A stretch of 64,000 nucleotides of DNA from Altererythrobacter sp. TH136 (GTDB lineage Bacteria; Pseudomonadota; Alphaproteobacteria; Sphingomonadales; Sphingomonadaceae): assembly GCF_007065885.1 (NCBI RefSeq), contig NZ_CP041409.1, forward strand, positions 2,217,501 to 2,281,500, read 5' to 3'. Under the pieces are notes generated by a model, which searched no databases, was not told the DNA's origin, and worked only from the letters and a program-made list of their open reading frames with translations. Made by a program: the position numbers and the translations under genes. Shown piece after piece: positions 40,852 through 50,491 of the stretch; the stretch's first letter is position 1, and each line of letters begins with the position of its first letter.

Positions 40852-42005
40852 GCCGCAGGCCTGGGCGGGGCGGGGGTGCCGGCCATCAGGCTGCGCAGGA
40901 TGCCTTCGCGAATCCCCCGATCGGCCACGCCCAGCCGTTCTGCCGGCCAGATGTCGAGGATCGATTCCAGGATCGCGCAGCCCGCGACGACCAGGTCCGC
41001 GCGGTCCGGCCCGATGCACGGGAGGGTCTGCCGCTCATCAAGATCCATCACCGACAGCCGCTCGCTGATGGCGCGCATCGCTTGCGCCGGCACGATCAGC
41101 CCGTCGACCGCGCGGCGATCGTACTGCGGCAGCTCGAGATGCAGGCTGGCGAGTGTCGTTACGGTTCCGCTGGTGCCCAGCAGGCGGATATCCTCCGCCC
41201 GCGAAGCGTCGGCGATGCGCTCGGCGAACGGTGCAAAGCTATCCGACACCAGCATCCGCATCTGCCGATAGCGGCCGAGCCGGGTGGCGGCGTCGTCTTC
41301 TGCGCGGCCGACGGTGTCGGTCAGCGAGACCACGCCCCACGGCACGCTGGCCCAGTCTATGATCCGCGGCACGCGTTCGCCCGGCTCGATCAGCACCAGT
41401 TCGGTTGACCCGCCGCCGATGTCGAAGATCACCGCCGGCCCGTGGCCCTGTTCCAGCAGGATATGACAGCCCAGGACCGCGAGTCGGGCTTCCTCCTGCG
41501 CCGAGATGATGTCGAGCGCGATGCCGGTTTCCTCGCGCACGCGATCAATGAAGTCCGCCCCATTGGCGGCGCGCCGGCAGGCTTCGGTGGCAACCGAGCG
41601 GGCCAGCGACACGTTGCGGCGCCGCAACTTGTCGGCGCAGACGTGGAGCGCCGCGAGCGCCCGGTCCATCGCCTCGTCGCTCAGGCGGCCGCTGTGCGCG
41701 AGTCCCTCGCCCAGCCGCACGACTCGGCTGAACGCGTCGATCACCGTGAAGTTTTCGCCGGAAGGGCGCGCAATCAGCAGCCGGCAGTTGTTGGTGCCCA
41801 GATCGAGCGCGGCATAGGCCTGCCGACGGGGTTCGCCGGTGGCCGGCGCGCCGGTGCGCAAGGCGGTGCCGCGATGTGCGCTGGGATCGGACGGCGAGGG
41901 GCGCTTGTAGCGGAAATCGGCTACTTTGCCGGACGGTTTGCCCCCGTTGCTGCGCGTCCTGTTCCTGGCGCTCCTGACTTTGTCCGGCGGAGAGACATCC
42001 GCCAT
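40848..42005 (-). CDS. Exopolyphosphatase/pppGpp phosphohydrolase (Ppx/GppA family)
   Basis: A 385-residue enzyme of the ASKHA fold. A basic, low-complexity N-terminal extension (about 1-55) precedes the family start [16 protein letters not shown] (phosphate 1 loop), and [14 protein letters not shown] (phosphate 2) and [10 protein letters not shown] follow. The short version lacks the HD-like C-terminal half, as in many alphaproteobacteria. It hydrolyses polyphosphate or pppGpp. The ATG at 42005 is preferred; an ATG at 42038 is the alternative. It precedes rlmE with a 4-base overlap. Confidence 0.9.
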   Translation of the reverse strand: MADVSPPDKVRSARNRTRSNGGKPSGKVADFRYKRPSPSDPSAHRGTALRTGAPATGEPRRQAYAALDLGTNNCRLLIARPSGENFTVIDAFSRVVRLGEGLAHSGRLSDEAMDRALAALHVCADKLRRRNVSLARSVATEACRRAANGADFIDRVREETGIALDIISAQEEARLAVLGCHILLEQGHGPAVIFDIGGGSTELVLIEPGERVPRIIDWASVPWGVVSLTDTVGRAEDDAATRLGRYRQMRMLVSDSFAPFAERIADASRAEDIRLLGTSGTVTTLASLHLELPQYDRRAVDGLIVPAQAMRAISERLSVMDLDERQTLPCIGPDRADLVVAGCAILESILDIWPAERLGVADRGIREGILRSLMAGTPAPPRPAA

Positions 42006-42196
42006 TTCAATGCTTTCTGTTCCTCCCGCCAGACGCATCGGGCGCGCCGCGCGGGGACCTGGCGACAATGCTAGCGGGCTGCGTGCCAGTCGGCAAGCTC
42101 GCCGGGACACAGTCGCTCCAGCGCGCTTGACCTTGGTCGCGGACGAACCTAAGTGCGCCTCCTCGCGGACCGGCCCCTGGCCGCCACCCGCGCCGG

Positions 42197-42270
42197 TGCC
42201 CCGTCCTCTAATGGTAAGAGAGCGGACTCTGACTCCGTCAATCAAGGTTCGAATCCTTGCGGGGCATCCA
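42197..42270 (+). tRNA. tRNA-Gln(CUG)
   Basis: A 74-base tRNA with CCA encoded. Acceptor TGCCCCG / CGGGGCA, anticodon stem GCGGA / TCCGT around loop CTCTGAC (anticodon CTG) and T arm AAGGTTCGAATCCTT. It lies between the divergent ppx and the RluE-type gene. Decodes CAG. Confidence 0.95.
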
Positions 42271-42335
42271 GCTTTTCAGGTTCGGCTGATCATGCAAGCC
42301 CGCGGCTCCTCCCTTGCTTTGCCAGCACTTTGTCG

Positions 42336-42875
42336 ATGTCGCTGATTGCATTCAACAAGCCGATGAATGTCCTGTCGCAGTTCACCGACCGCGGCAGCGA
42401 AACCACGCGCGCCACGCTGTCGGACTTCATCGATCCGCCCGGAGTCTATCCAGCCGGCCGGCTCGACCGCGACAGCGAGGGGCTGCTGTTGCTGACCGAC
42501 GACGGCCGGTTGCAAGCGCGCATTGCCGATCCGCGGTTCAAGCTGGAAAAGACTTATCTGGTGCAGGTGGAAGGCACGCCGGACGACGCGGCGCTGGGCC
42601 AACTGCGGCGCGGCGTAGTGCTCACCGATGGGCCGACCCGTCCTGCGCGCGCCGAGTTGATCGAGCCGCCCGCCCTGTGGCCGCGCGATCCGCCGGTCCG
42701 GTTTCGCAAGAGCGTACCTGACGCGTGGCTGCGCCTTTCCATCAGCGAGGGACGCAATCGCCAGGTACGGCGGATGACCGCTGCGGTCGGTCTGCCGACC
42801 TTGAGGCTGGTGCGCTGGCGGATCGGCGAGTGGGACCTCGCCGGTCTCGCACCCGGCGAATGGCGATTGGTGTAA
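42336..42875 (+). CDS. 23S rRNA pseudouridine synthase, RluE type
   Basis: A 179-residue RsuA/RluE family synthase without an S4 domain. The conserved start [17 protein letters not shown], the catalytic motif [20 protein letters not shown] (Asp in RLD) and the C-terminal [25 protein letters not shown] are all present. RluE modifies U2457 of 23S rRNA; the assignment within the family is by length and lack of S4. The ATG at 42336 follows the tRNA-Gln closely. Confidence 0.92.
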   Translation: MSLIAFNKPMNVLSQFTDRGSETTRATLSDFIDPPGVYPAGRLDRDSEGLLLLTDDGRLQARIADPRFKLEKTYLVQVEGTPDDAALGQLRRGVVLTDGPTRPARAELIEPPALWPRDPPVRFRKSVPDAWLRLSISEGRNRQVRRMTAAVGLPTLRLVRWRIGEWDLAGLAPGEWRLV

Positions 42876-42918
42876 GCGGTTATTGCCGCGCGCCGGCTTG
42901 CCGCCTATCGGCGCGCCA

Positions 42919-43791
42919 ATGACCGAAAAAGAAGAACGCGATCTCACCGAACGCAAGTTTTACCCCGCCGAGCAGGAAGCTGCCTTCTCCGACAAGGCCA
43001 GCCCCGACACACCACAGACCCGTGACCCCGCATACCGGCTGGCATTTCGCGATGTCGAATTCCTGCTGCGCGAGGAACTGCGTCCGGTGCGCTTCCAACT
43101 GGAGTTGCTGAAGCCCGAAATGCTGCTCGACGAGGCGGGGGTTGGATCGACCCTCGTGATGTACGGCTCCGCCCGCATTCCATCACCCGATCACGCCGCT
43201 ATGCTGGTCGAGAACGCCTCGCCCGAAAACCGCGTGGTGGCCGAGCGGCTGGCGGCCAAGGCCAAGTACTATGACGAGGCGTACAAGCTTGCACGGATGG
43301 TTAGCGAGCGAGCGATCGTCGAGAATGGCGAGCGCCAGTTCGTCATCTGCTCTGGCGGCGGCCCCTCGATCATGGAAGCTGCCAACAAGGGCGCGAACGA
43401 TGCCGGTGCCGAATCGATCGGGCTCAATATCGTCCTGCCGCACGAGCAGGCGCCCAACGAATATGTCACCCCGCACCTGTCGTTCCAGTTTCACTATTTC
43501 GCGCTGCGCAAGATGCACTTCCTGCTCCGCGCGCGGGCGGTGGCGGTGTTCCCCGGCGGGTTCGGCACGTTCGACGAGTTCTTCGAGCTGCTGACCCTGA
43601 TCCAGACCGGCAAGATGAAGCCGATGCCGATCCTGTTGTTCGGCAAGGATTTCTGGACCCGGGTGATCGACTGGGACGCGTTCGCCGAGGAAGGGACGAT
43701 CTCCCGCGCCGACCTCGATCTGTTTCGCTGGTGTGAAACCGCCGACGAGGCCTGGGGCCACATCGCAGCGTTCTACGACATCAAGGATTGA
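42919..43791 (+). CDS. LOG family (TIGR00730) Rossmann-fold protein
   Basis: A 290-residue protein. An N-terminal extension of about 75 residues precedes the core VMYGSARIPSPDHA. The nucleotide-binding motif is SGGGPSIMEAANKGA and the catalytic motif is FPGGFGTFDEFFELL (PGGxGTxxE). LOG proteins cleave nucleoside 5'-monophosphates to bases and ribose 5-phosphate and can release cytokinins; they are often misnamed lysine decarboxylases. Substrate here is inferred. Confidence 0.9.
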   Translation: MTEKEERDLTERKFYPAEQEAAFSDKASPDTPQTRDPAYRLAFRDVEFLLREELRPVRFQLELLKPEMLLDEAGVGSTLVMYGSARIPSPDHAAMLVENASPENRVVAERLAAKAKYYDEAYKLARMVSERAIVENGERQFVICSGGGPSIMEAANKGANDAGAESIGLNIVLPHEQAPNEYVTPHLSFQFHYFALRKMHFLLRARAVAVFPGGFGTFDEFFELLTLIQTGKMKPMPILLFGKDFWTRVIDWDAFAEEGTISRADLDLFRWCETADEAWGHIAAFYDIKD

Positions 43792-43811
43792 GCGCCCGGC
43801 TGGTGCGCGCC

Positions 43812-44609
43812 TCAGGTAGGGGTGCGCACGGCCTGGTGACCAAGCGGACCTGAGCCGTCGCCGAAGCCGGGCGCGTGCTCGATTGCCGCACGTACAAACC
43901 GGCGCGCCAGTCGCACCGCGTTGGTCAGCGGCTGCCCGTGCGCGAGCAGCGTCGCCACCGCGGACGACAGGGTGCAGCCGGTGCCGTGCGTGTGGCGCGT
44001 TTCGATGCGGGGATCATCGAAGTTGGCGAAGTCCCCGTCCGCCAGCACCAGCATATCGAGCACCCGGTCGCCTTCGGCGTGCCCGCCCTTCGCCAGCACG
44101 GCGCAGCTGTGCTGTTCGACCAGCATATGGGCCGCGGCGGCAACCGACTCGTGGGTGCCAACGGGCATTCCGGTTAGCGCGGTCAGTTCCGGCAGGTTGG
44201 GCGTAACCAGCGTGGCGATGTCCATCAGCGGGGCGAATGCGGCGATCGTGTCGTCGTCGGCCAGCACCCCGCCGCTGGTGGCGACCATCACCGGATCGAA
44301 CACGATACTGCCGCTGAAGCTCTTCAGCAGCCGGGCGACCACGTGGGCGATGGCCGGCGAACCGAGCATTCCGATCTTGATCGCATCGGCGCCGATGTCG
44401 GACAGGCAGGATTCGATCTGCGCTTCGACCAGTTCCGCCGACAGGGGCACCACGGCTTGCACCCCGCGGGTGTTCTGCGCGGTGATCGCGGTGATTGCAG
44501 TCATGCCATAGCCGCCGAGCATGGCGATCGTCTTGAGGTCGGCCTGGATGCCCGCGCCCCCTGAGCTGTCGGACCCGGCGATCGCCAGCACCCGGGGCGG
44601 GGCGCTCAC
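43812..44609 (-). CDS. thiD: Hydroxymethylpyrimidine/phosphomethylpyrimidine kinase ThiD
   Basis: A 265-residue ribokinase-fold enzyme that phosphorylates HMP and HMP-P for thiamine synthesis. The start RVLAIAGSDSSGGAGIQADLKT, ITAQNTRGV, DPVMVATSGG and the C-terminal HTHGTGCTLSSAVATLLAHG (catalytic Asp replaced by Gly-Thr-Gly-Cys pattern of the family) are seen. The start is a GTG at 44609, overlapping the DUF1272 stop by four bases. No TPP riboswitch is seen upstream. Confidence 0.93.
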   Translation of the reverse strand: MSAPPRVLAIAGSDSSGGAGIQADLKTIAMLGGYGMTAITAITAQNTRGVQAVVPLSAELVEAQIESCLSDIGADAIKIGMLGSPAIAHVVARLLKSFSGSIVFDPVMVATSGGVLADDDTIAAFAPLMDIATLVTPNLPELTALTGMPVGTHESVAAAAHMLVEQHSCAVLAKGGHAEGDRVLDMLVLADGDFANFDDPRIETRHTHGTGCTLSSAVATLLAHGQPLTNAVRLARRFVRAAIEHAPGFGDGSGPLGHQAVRTPT

Positions 44610-44830
44610 GACTGGAATTTCCGCTCGCTGCTCGGCGGAAACTTCGCGTGGAGCGCCTTGGCCCGGGCGGGGCGGTCCATCAGTTCGCCGCTGCAGTTGG
44701 GACAACGATCGTCCAGCGCCTCGGCGCATTCCGCGCAGAAAGTACATTCGAAGCTGCAGATGAACGCGCCGGGATGTTCAGCCGGAAGATCCGCGCCGCA
44801 GCGTTCGCAGTCGGGCCGCATCTCCAGCAT
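44606..44830 (-). CDS. DUF1272 zinc-ribbon-like protein
   Basis: A 74-residue small protein with four paired cysteine knuckles (CERCG, CSFECTFCAEC, CPNC) typical of DUF1272. It is squeezed between glmM and thiD: its ATG overlaps the glmM stop by one base and its stop overlaps the thiD start by four. A zinc-binding protein of unknown function. Confidence 0.88.
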   Translation of the reverse strand: MLEMRPDCERCGADLPAEHPGAFICSFECTFCAECAEALDDRCPNCSGELMDRPARAKALHAKFPPSSERKFQS

Positions 44831-46167
44831 CAGGCGGCCTCGCGCACCGCATCGCAGATCGCATCGACCACCCGCTCGACCTGCGCGGCGTCGTCGCCTT
44901 CGGCCATGACCCGGATCAGCGGCTCGGTGCCGGAGGGACGGATCACCAGTCGGCCCTTGCCGGTCAGTTCGCCGTTTGCGTCGGCGATCACCGCCTTGAC
45001 CCGCGCATCGTCCAGCGGTTTGCCGCCGGAATAGCGGACGTTCTTGAGCAGCTGGGGCACCGGCTCGAATTGATGCAGCAGCTCGCTCGCCCGCTTACCC
45101 GATCGCACGAGGCTGGCGAGCACCCGCAGCGCGGCGACGGTGCCGTCGCCGGTGGTCGCATAATCGAGCAGGATCATGTGTCCCGACTGCTCGCCGCCAA
45201 CGTTGAATCCGCCCGCGCGCATCCGCTCCAGCACATGACGGTCGCCCACTTGGGTGCGCTCCAGTGTCAGACCCTCTCCCGCAAGAAACCGCTCCAGTCC
45301 CAGGTTCGACATCACTGTCGCCACTACGCCGCCGCCGCGTAGCGCGTCCTTTTCGCGCATCCTGAGGGCAATCACGGCCATCAGCTGGTCACCGTCGACC
45401 GCCTGCCCCTTTTCATCGACGACGATCAGCCGGTCAGCGTCGCCGTCGAGGGCGATGCCGATGTCCGCGCCTTCTTCGACCACCCTGGCCTGCAGGGCCG
45501 CGAGAGAGGTGGAGCCGACGTCGCGGTTGATGTTCGTGCCGTTAGGAGCGACGCCGATCGTCACGACCTCCGCGCCCAGTTCCCAGATCGCGCTCGGCGC
45601 CACCTGGTAGGCCGCGCCGTGGGCGCAATCGACCACGACCTTGAGGCCGTCGAACCGCAAGTCGCTGGCGACTGATTGCTTGACCGCGTGAATGTAGCGG
45701 CCACGCGCATCCTCAATCCGGCGGGCGCGGCCGATCAGCTCGGCTTCGGCCAGCACCGGCTCTGCCTCCAGCAGCGCCTCGATCGCCAGCTCGTCGGCAT
45801 CGGACAACTTGAAACCATCGGGTCCGAACAGCTTGATGCCGTTATCCTCGAACGGATTGTGGCTGGCGCTGATCATGACGCCCAGATCGGCGCGCATCTC
45901 GCGCGTTAGCAAGGCGATCGCGGGGGTGGGCAGGGGGCCGGTCATGATCACGTCCATGCCCACGCTTGTGAAGCCGGCGACCAGCGCGCTTTCCATCATG
46001 TAGCCCGACAGGCGGGTGTCTTTGCCAATCACCACCCGGTGGCGGTGGTCGCCACGCAGGAAATGGTGGCCGGCGGCCTGGCCCACCTTCATCGCGACGG
46101 CAGCGGTGATCACACCTGCATTGGTGCGCCCGCGAATGCCGTCGGTGCCGAAAAATTTGCGTGCCAT
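44830..46167 (-). CDS. glmM: Phosphoglucosamine mutase
   Basis: A 445-residue enzyme that converts glucosamine-6-phosphate to glucosamine-1-phosphate for peptidoglycan and LPS. It has [14 protein letters not shown] at the start, the phosphoserine loop [18 protein letters not shown], the metal loop [27 protein letters not shown] and the phosphate-binding [12 protein letters not shown]. The ATG at 46167 (MARKFF) matches the family. First gene of glmM-DUF1272-thiD. Confidence 0.97.
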   Translation of the reverse strand: MARKFFGTDGIRGRTNAGVITAAVAMKVGQAAGHHFLRGDHRHRVVIGKDTRLSGYMMESALVAGFTSVGMDVIMTGPLPTPAIALLTREMRADLGVMISASHNPFEDNGIKLFGPDGFKLSDADELAIEALLEAEPVLAEAELIGRARRIEDARGRYIHAVKQSVASDLRFDGLKVVVDCAHGAAYQVAPSAIWELGAEVVTIGVAPNGTNINRDVGSTSLAALQARVVEEGADIGIALDGDADRLIVVDEKGQAVDGDQLMAVIALRMREKDALRGGGVVATVMSNLGLERFLAGEGLTLERTQVGDRHVLERMRAGGFNVGGEQSGHMILLDYATTGDGTVAALRVLASLVRSGKRASELLHQFEPVPQLLKNVRYSGGKPLDDARVKAVIADANGELTGKGRLVIRPSGTEPLIRVMAEGDDAAQVERVVDAICDAVREAA

Positions 46168-46269
46168 ATGCGTCCCTTGCTCTGGCTTTGATCTGCAGTC
46201 CGCCGCTTTGCCGCCCACCGCGCGCGATGTCACTAGCCTGTGCGGGCGAAGGCGCTACTGTCCGCCGCG

Positions 46270-47562
46270 ATGGATCGGACCAACACCGCACAACCCGCCG
46301 CCACGCGCCGCCAGTTGATTACCGTGAGCATCCCCGCCGGGTGGACGCTGGCAGGGTTGATCGCGGGACTTGGGGCCGGCGTGCTGCTGGCGCGAACCGA
46401 GGTGGCGGAGCCGGTGCTGGCGTTCGCCGGTCCGGTCGGATCGCTCTGGCTGCGTGCGTTGCAGGTGACGATCGTGCCGCTGGTCGCCGCGCTGCTGGTG
46501 ATCGGCATCGCGCAAATGGCCCAGGCCGCCCGGGCGGGAGCGGCCGCGCGGCGGATGCTTGGCTGGGTGATCGCGGTGCTGGTGACCTCCGGCGTCATAG
46601 GCGTGCTGCTGACGCCGGTGCTGCTGCGCCTGTTTCCGCCGCCCGCCGCCGCCGCCGGGGTGCTGTCCGCAGGGGGCGAGGCGCAGGAAGTGCCGGGGAT
46701 CGGCGCATTCATCGAATCGCTGGTCGCGCCGAACATCGTCGCCGCTGCGGCGGAAACTGCGATGTTGCCGCTTACCCTGTTCTTCGTCGCCTTCGCGCTC
46801 GCCGTGGTGCGCTTGCCGGACGAACAACGCGAGTTGTTGCTGGGGGTATTCCGCGCGCTCGCCAACACGATGCTGCTGATCATCGGCGCGGTGCTGTGGG
46901 TTGCCCCTGTGGGTGTGTTCGCCCTTGCGCTGGGGGTCGGCGCGGCCAGCGGCGGCGCGGCATTCGCGACCCTGGCGCACTATATCCTAGTGGTCACGGC
47001 GGTCGGCACGACACTGCTGGTTGGCGGCTACTTGCTGGCGTGGCTGGCCGGAGGTATTTCGCCGCTGCGGTTCGGCCGCGCGATGATCCCCGCGCAGGCG
47101 GTCGCGCTGTCGACCCAGAGTTCGCTCGCCAGTCTGCCGGCGATGCTCGACAGCGCCGAACGGCTGAAGGTGCGCGAGGAGACCGCCGAATTCGTTCTGC
47201 CGCTGAGCGTCGCGATCCTGCGCGCCACCAGCCCGGCGATGAACATCGCGGTGGCGATGTACGTGGCGCACCTTGCCGGCGTGGACCTGACCCCGATGGC
47301 GATGATTGCCGGTGTCGCCGTGGCGATCGTGATCGCGATCGGATCGGTCAGCCTGCCGGGCACGATCAGCTTCGTCATCTCCATCGGCCCGATCGCCTTG
47401 GCGATGGGGGTTCCGATCGGGCCGCTCGCGTTGCTGGTGGCGGTAGAAATGATGCCGGACATCATGCGCACCATCGCCAACGTGACAATGGACGTGGCGG
47501 TCACCACGGCGGTCGATCGGCACCAGCCGGCAGCCGATCCCTCAGACGCGTTGCAACCCTAG
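46270..47562 (+). CDS. Dicarboxylate/amino acid:cation symporter (DAACS family)
   Basis: A 430-residue inner-membrane carrier with eight helices and two re-entrant loops. Conserved family segments are ALSTQSSLASLPAML (the serine-rich hairpin), LPLSVAILRATSPAMNIAVA and GTISFVISIGPIALAMGVP. Members move glutamate, aspartate, succinate or fumarate with Na+ or H+; the substrate is not decided by sequence. Divergent from glmM. The ATG at 46270 is preferred to one 30 bases upstream. Confidence 0.88.
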   Translation: MDRTNTAQPAATRRQLITVSIPAGWTLAGLIAGLGAGVLLARTEVAEPVLAFAGPVGSLWLRALQVTIVPLVAALLVIGIAQMAQAARAGAAARRMLGWVIAVLVTSGVIGVLLTPVLLRLFPPPAAAAGVLSAGGEAQEVPGIGAFIESLVAPNIVAAAAETAMLPLTLFFVAFALAVVRLPDEQRELLLGVFRALANTMLLIIGAVLWVAPVGVFALALGVGAASGGAAFATLAHYILVVTAVGTTLLVGGYLLAWLAGGISPLRFGRAMIPAQAVALSTQSSLASLPAMLDSAERLKVREETAEFVLPLSVAILRATSPAMNIAVAMYVAHLAGVDLTPMAMIAGVAVAIVIAIGSVSLPGTISFVISIGPIALAMGVPIGPLALLVAVEMMPDIMRTIANVTMDVAVTTAVDRHQPAADPSDALQP

Positions 47563-47628
47563 CGCGCGCCGCGCATTGGTGTAACGAACCCCCTTGTCAT
47601 TCACGCCAGCCCTCCACAGGAGACATCC

Positions 47629-48240
47629 ATGGCCTTTGAAGTCACCCCGCTGCCTTATGAACCCACCGCGCTCGACCCCGCGATCAGCGCCGAAACGCTG
47701 AGCTTCCACCACGGCAAACATCACAAGGCGTACATCGACAAGACCAACGCCGCGATCGCCGGGACCGATCTGGAGAACGCCGCGCTCGAGAATGTGATCA
47801 AGAGCGCGCGGGGCCAGAACCAGGGTCTGTTCAACAATTCCGCGCAGAGCTGGAATCACGGGTTCTACTGGCACTCGCTGACGCCTTCGTCCGGTCAGCC
47901 CTCGGAGGAACTGCAGAGCATGATCGACAGCGCCTTCGGCTCGACCGAAGCGCTGGAAACGCAGTTGAAGGAGCGCGGCGTCGGCCACTTCTCCAACGGC
48001 TGGGTGTGGCTGATCGAGCGTGGCGGCAAGCTGGAGATCGGCGAAACGCACGATGGCGACACGTTTGCCGATCAGGACGCCAACCCACTGCTGGTCATCG
48101 ACCTGTGGGAACACGCCTATTACCTCGACCACCAGAACCTGCGGCCGAAGTATCTGGAAGAAGTCGTCGGCGGTAAGCTGAACTGGGCGTTCGCGGCCGA
48201 GAACCTCAACCGTGGCACCACCTGGAAGTATCCCTGCTAG
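47629..48240 (+). CDS. sodB: Superoxide dismutase [Fe], Fe/Mn family
   Basis: A 203-residue dismutase. Metal ligands are His27 (LSFHHGKHH), His in SWNHGFYWHSL, and Asp and His in VIDLWEHAYYLDHQ. The residue pattern (QSWNHGFYW, FNNSAQ with Gln before the second His) points to the iron-type enzyme. It converts superoxide to peroxide, which AhpC and KatG encoded in this window can remove. Transcribed alone with a good terminator. Confidence 0.95.
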   Translation: MAFEVTPLPYEPTALDPAISAETLSFHHGKHHKAYIDKTNAAIAGTDLENAALENVIKSARGQNQGLFNNSAQSWNHGFYWHSLTPSSGQPSEELQSMIDSAFGSTEALETQLKERGVGHFSNGWVWLIERGGKLEIGETHDGDTFADQDANPLLVIDLWEHAYYLDHQNLRPKYLEEVVGGKLNWAFAAENLNRGTTWKYPC

Positions 48241-48265
48241 GCTGACAACGCTGACGCAATGAGAG

Positions 48266-48298
48266 CGGCTCGCTGCGTTCGGCGCAGCGGGCCGTTTT
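48266..48298 (+). terminator. Rho-independent terminator of sodB
   Basis: The arms CGGCTCGCTGCG and CGCAGCGGGCCG (one T-G wobble) close on a TTCGG loop and are followed by TTTT. It starts 25 bases after the sodB stop. Confidence 0.85.
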
Positions 48299-48299
48299 G

Positions 48300-49526
48300 C
48301 TATTCAGCGACGGCAGGCGATCCTTCTGCCCTGGGCTCGGCTTCCGGATCGCGCTCGATGAACAGCGGCTCGCCAAAGATGAAGCCGACCAGGTTCGGCC
48401 GGCCGACATGGTCAAAAAAGGCGGTCAGCGTCAGCAGGATCGGCACCGAGAGCAGCGCCCCGAACACGCCCCAGATCCACGAGAAATAGCTGAGCGCGAT
48501 CAGGATCAGTACGGGGTTCATGGTGAACCGCGCGCCCAGGATCGACGGGGTGAAGGCGTTCGATTCCACCGCATGAAGCGACAGATATGCCGCCGCCGGG
48601 ATGACCCCCACCCATGCCGTGTCTGCGGTGCCCACCCCGTACAGGGCGAGAAGCGCGGTCATCATGAGAGGGCCGATGTATGGCAGGAAGTTAAGTAGCG
48701 CCGCGAGGCCGCCCCACATGACCGGCGCGTCGAGGCCGAATGCCCAGGCGCCAAGGCCCACGATCACGCCGACGCAGCCGTTGATCCAGGTGACGGTCAG
48801 GATGTAGGCCGCGACCCGGTCTTGCACGTCGCGCACGATCCGCGCGGCTTTCAGGCTGGCGCCCAGATCGGCGCGCTCCAGCATCAGCCGGCGCCGCATC
48901 CGCACCCGCGCCTCCACCAGGAAAAAGGTCATCAACAAGGTGAGCAGCGTTTCCAGCACCACGCTGGGAGTCGCATAAGCGAACTGTTCCAGCACCGACG
49001 GCGTGGCGACCACCACTTCGTTGCCCGATTGGCCTGTCAATTCGGCCAGCCGGTCGTTGGCGGCGGCAAGCCATGAGAACTGAGCGCGCAGTTCGCTGAA
49101 CCGCTGGCCGATCTGGTCGATAATCTTGGGCAGGGTGTCGAACAGTGCCAGTGCGGGCTGCAGGATCAGCAGGCCGGCAAGGACTATCCCCGCCAGCAGC
49201 ACGAGCAGCGCGGTGAGCGAGGCCAGAACATTGGGCAGGCCCCATTCCGCCAGCTTGTCAGCCAGCGGTGCCAGCACGATGGTCAGGATCAACGCCGTGA
49301 CCAGCGGCAGGAAGACCACCGACCCGATCGACAGCACGAACGGAAGCGCGAGAAACAGTCCCAATCCAAGGATCAGCACCAGCGCGGAAATCAGCCGCAA
49401 TTCCTGCGCCGCAAAGGTCATTCGCGCGGTACGCATTGCGCGCACGGCCGGTGAGACCTCGACGTGCTCGGACGAGGGCGCATCTTCGCCCCCGCCGGCC
49501 ACGGGAGGAGTCGGTGCCTTGGTCAT
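48300..49526 (-). CDS. AI-2E family transporter (YdiK/PerM-like)
   Basis: A 408-residue membrane protein of the AI-2E family, with about eight hydrophobic segments. The landmark is the C-terminal NFLPYIGPLMMT, and NPVLILIALSYFSWIWGVFGALLSVPILLT closely follows the family pattern. A charged N-terminal tail of about 30 residues precedes the first helix. Most members are not autoinducer transporters but ion- or unknown-substrate carriers. It lies 68 bases downstream of ecfG and may be part of its transcript. Confidence 0.85.
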   Translation of the reverse strand: MTKAPTPPVAGGGEDAPSSEHVEVSPAVRAMRTARMTFAAQELRLISALVLILGLGLFLALPFVLSIGSVVFLPLVTALILTIVLAPLADKLAEWGLPNVLASLTALLVLLAGIVLAGLLILQPALALFDTLPKIIDQIGQRFSELRAQFSWLAAANDRLAELTGQSGNEVVVATPSVLEQFAYATPSVVLETLLTLLMTFFLVEARVRMRRRLMLERADLGASLKAARIVRDVQDRVAAYILTVTWINGCVGVIVGLGAWAFGLDAPVMWGGLAALLNFLPYIGPLMMTALLALYGVGTADTAWVGVIPAAAYLSLHAVESNAFTPSILGARFTMNPVLILIALSYFSWIWGVFGALLSVPILLTLTAFFDHVGRPNLVGFIFGEPLFIERDPEAEPRAEGSPAVAE

Positions 49527-49594
49527 GCCCGCCTCATCTGCTGCGAATGGTGTCCGCGATCCTGCCCCTGCGATCAGCGGCGATCAAGCGGACA

Positions 49595-50206
49595 TCAGCG
49601 CGTCGGCTCGCTCACGCCGTTGCCGGCGGCGACCTCGTCGAGTTCCTCGAGGATGGCGCGGTGCGCGTTGACGTCGGCGATCGCACGCTGGGGAATGTCT
49701 CCCTCGTCCAGCATCGCGGTCAGCGCGGCCCGGGCGCGACCCACGCGGCTCTTGATCGTGCCGACGGCGCAGCCGCAGATTTGCGCCGCTTCCTCGTAGG
49801 AAAAGCCGCCCGCGCCGACCAGCAGCAGCGCCTCGCGCCGTTCAGGCGGCAGGGTAAGCAGCGCCCGGCGCATGTCCGACAGGTGGATCGGCTCCTCCTG
49901 CCCGGCCGGGGCCGTCAGGATCCGTTCGGCCACCGTTTCATCATAGTCGCCCCTGAACCGGTTCCGGCGCATGTCGGTCAGGTACGCGTTGCGCAGGATC
50001 ACGAATGTCCAGGCGCGCATGGAGGTGCCGGGTTCGAAGCGTTCCTGCGCGGCCCAGGCCTTGAGCAGGGTTTCCTGCACCAGGTCATCTGCCATGTCAG
50101 GACGGCCGCACAAGCCGCGAGCGAACGCCCGCAGGTGCGGCACGACGCCGGTCAGTTCGCGCTTGAAGTCGGCCTTTTGCGAGACCGTCCGCTGCTCGTC
50201 GGACAT
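49595..50206 (-). CDS. ecfG: RNA polymerase sigma factor EcfG (general stress response)
   Basis: A 203-residue ECF sigma factor of the alphaproteobacterial EcfG group. Sigma region 2 contains ARGLCGRPDMADDLVQETLLKAW and RAWTFVILRNAYLTDMRR; region 4 contains LPPERREALLLVGAGGFSYEEAAQICGCAVGTIKSRVGRAR. It directs RNA polymerase to GGAAC-N16/17-CGTT promoters and is held by NepR, encoded just upstream with a one-base stop-start overlap. A matching box precedes the nepR-ecfG unit, which suggests autoregulation. Confidence 0.95.
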   Translation of the reverse strand: MSDEQRTVSQKADFKRELTGVVPHLRAFARGLCGRPDMADDLVQETLLKAWAAQERFEPGTSMRAWTFVILRNAYLTDMRRNRFRGDYDETVAERILTAPAGQEEPIHLSDMRRALLTLPPERREALLLVGAGGFSYEEAAQICGCAVGTIKSRVGRARAALTAMLDEGDIPQRAIADVNAHRAILEELDEVAAGNGVSEPTR

Positions 50207-50424
50207 CAGTTCTTGCGGTCCAGCTGGGCCAGCAGTTCGCTGAACTGGTCGGGCAAGGGTTCATCGACAACCGAATCATACAGTTGGCGGAGGCCCGAGG
50301 CCCAACCCGGCTTGTCGGTCTTGCCTGGTGTTTGCTGCTTCACGGTCTTGCCATCCTTGCTCGCGGGGTTGCCGCTCGCCCGGCGCGCGTCGCTTTTCGC
50401 TTTATTGTCCAATTCCAGCCCCAT
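50206..50424 (-). CDS. nepR: Anti-sigma factor NepR
   Basis: A 72-residue acidic-basic protein. A disordered N-terminus rich in Lys, Gly and Thr precedes the NepR core LRQLYDSVVDEPLPDQFSEL, which forms the two helices that bind EcfG or, on stress, phosphorylated PhyR. The ATG at 50424 (MGLELDNK) gives the usual length. Co-transcribed with ecfG. Confidence 0.92.
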   Translation of the reverse strand: MGLELDNKAKSDARRASGNPASKDGKTVKQQTPGKTDKPGWASGLRQLYDSVVDEPLPDQFSELLAQLDRKN

Positions 50425-50491
50425 CCCATTCGACCAACACGAAATCACGGCGCGCGCGTTCACACACACCGAGTTTCGGACCCATGGGCAG

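Noticed and set aside
44600-44640. TPP riboswitch before thiD
   Set aside because: thiD starts inside the end of DUF1272; there is no leader space and no THI-box structure.
48300-49526. Quorum-sensing (AI-2) exporter
   Set aside because: The family name is misleading; nothing in the sequence or context supports autoinducer transport.
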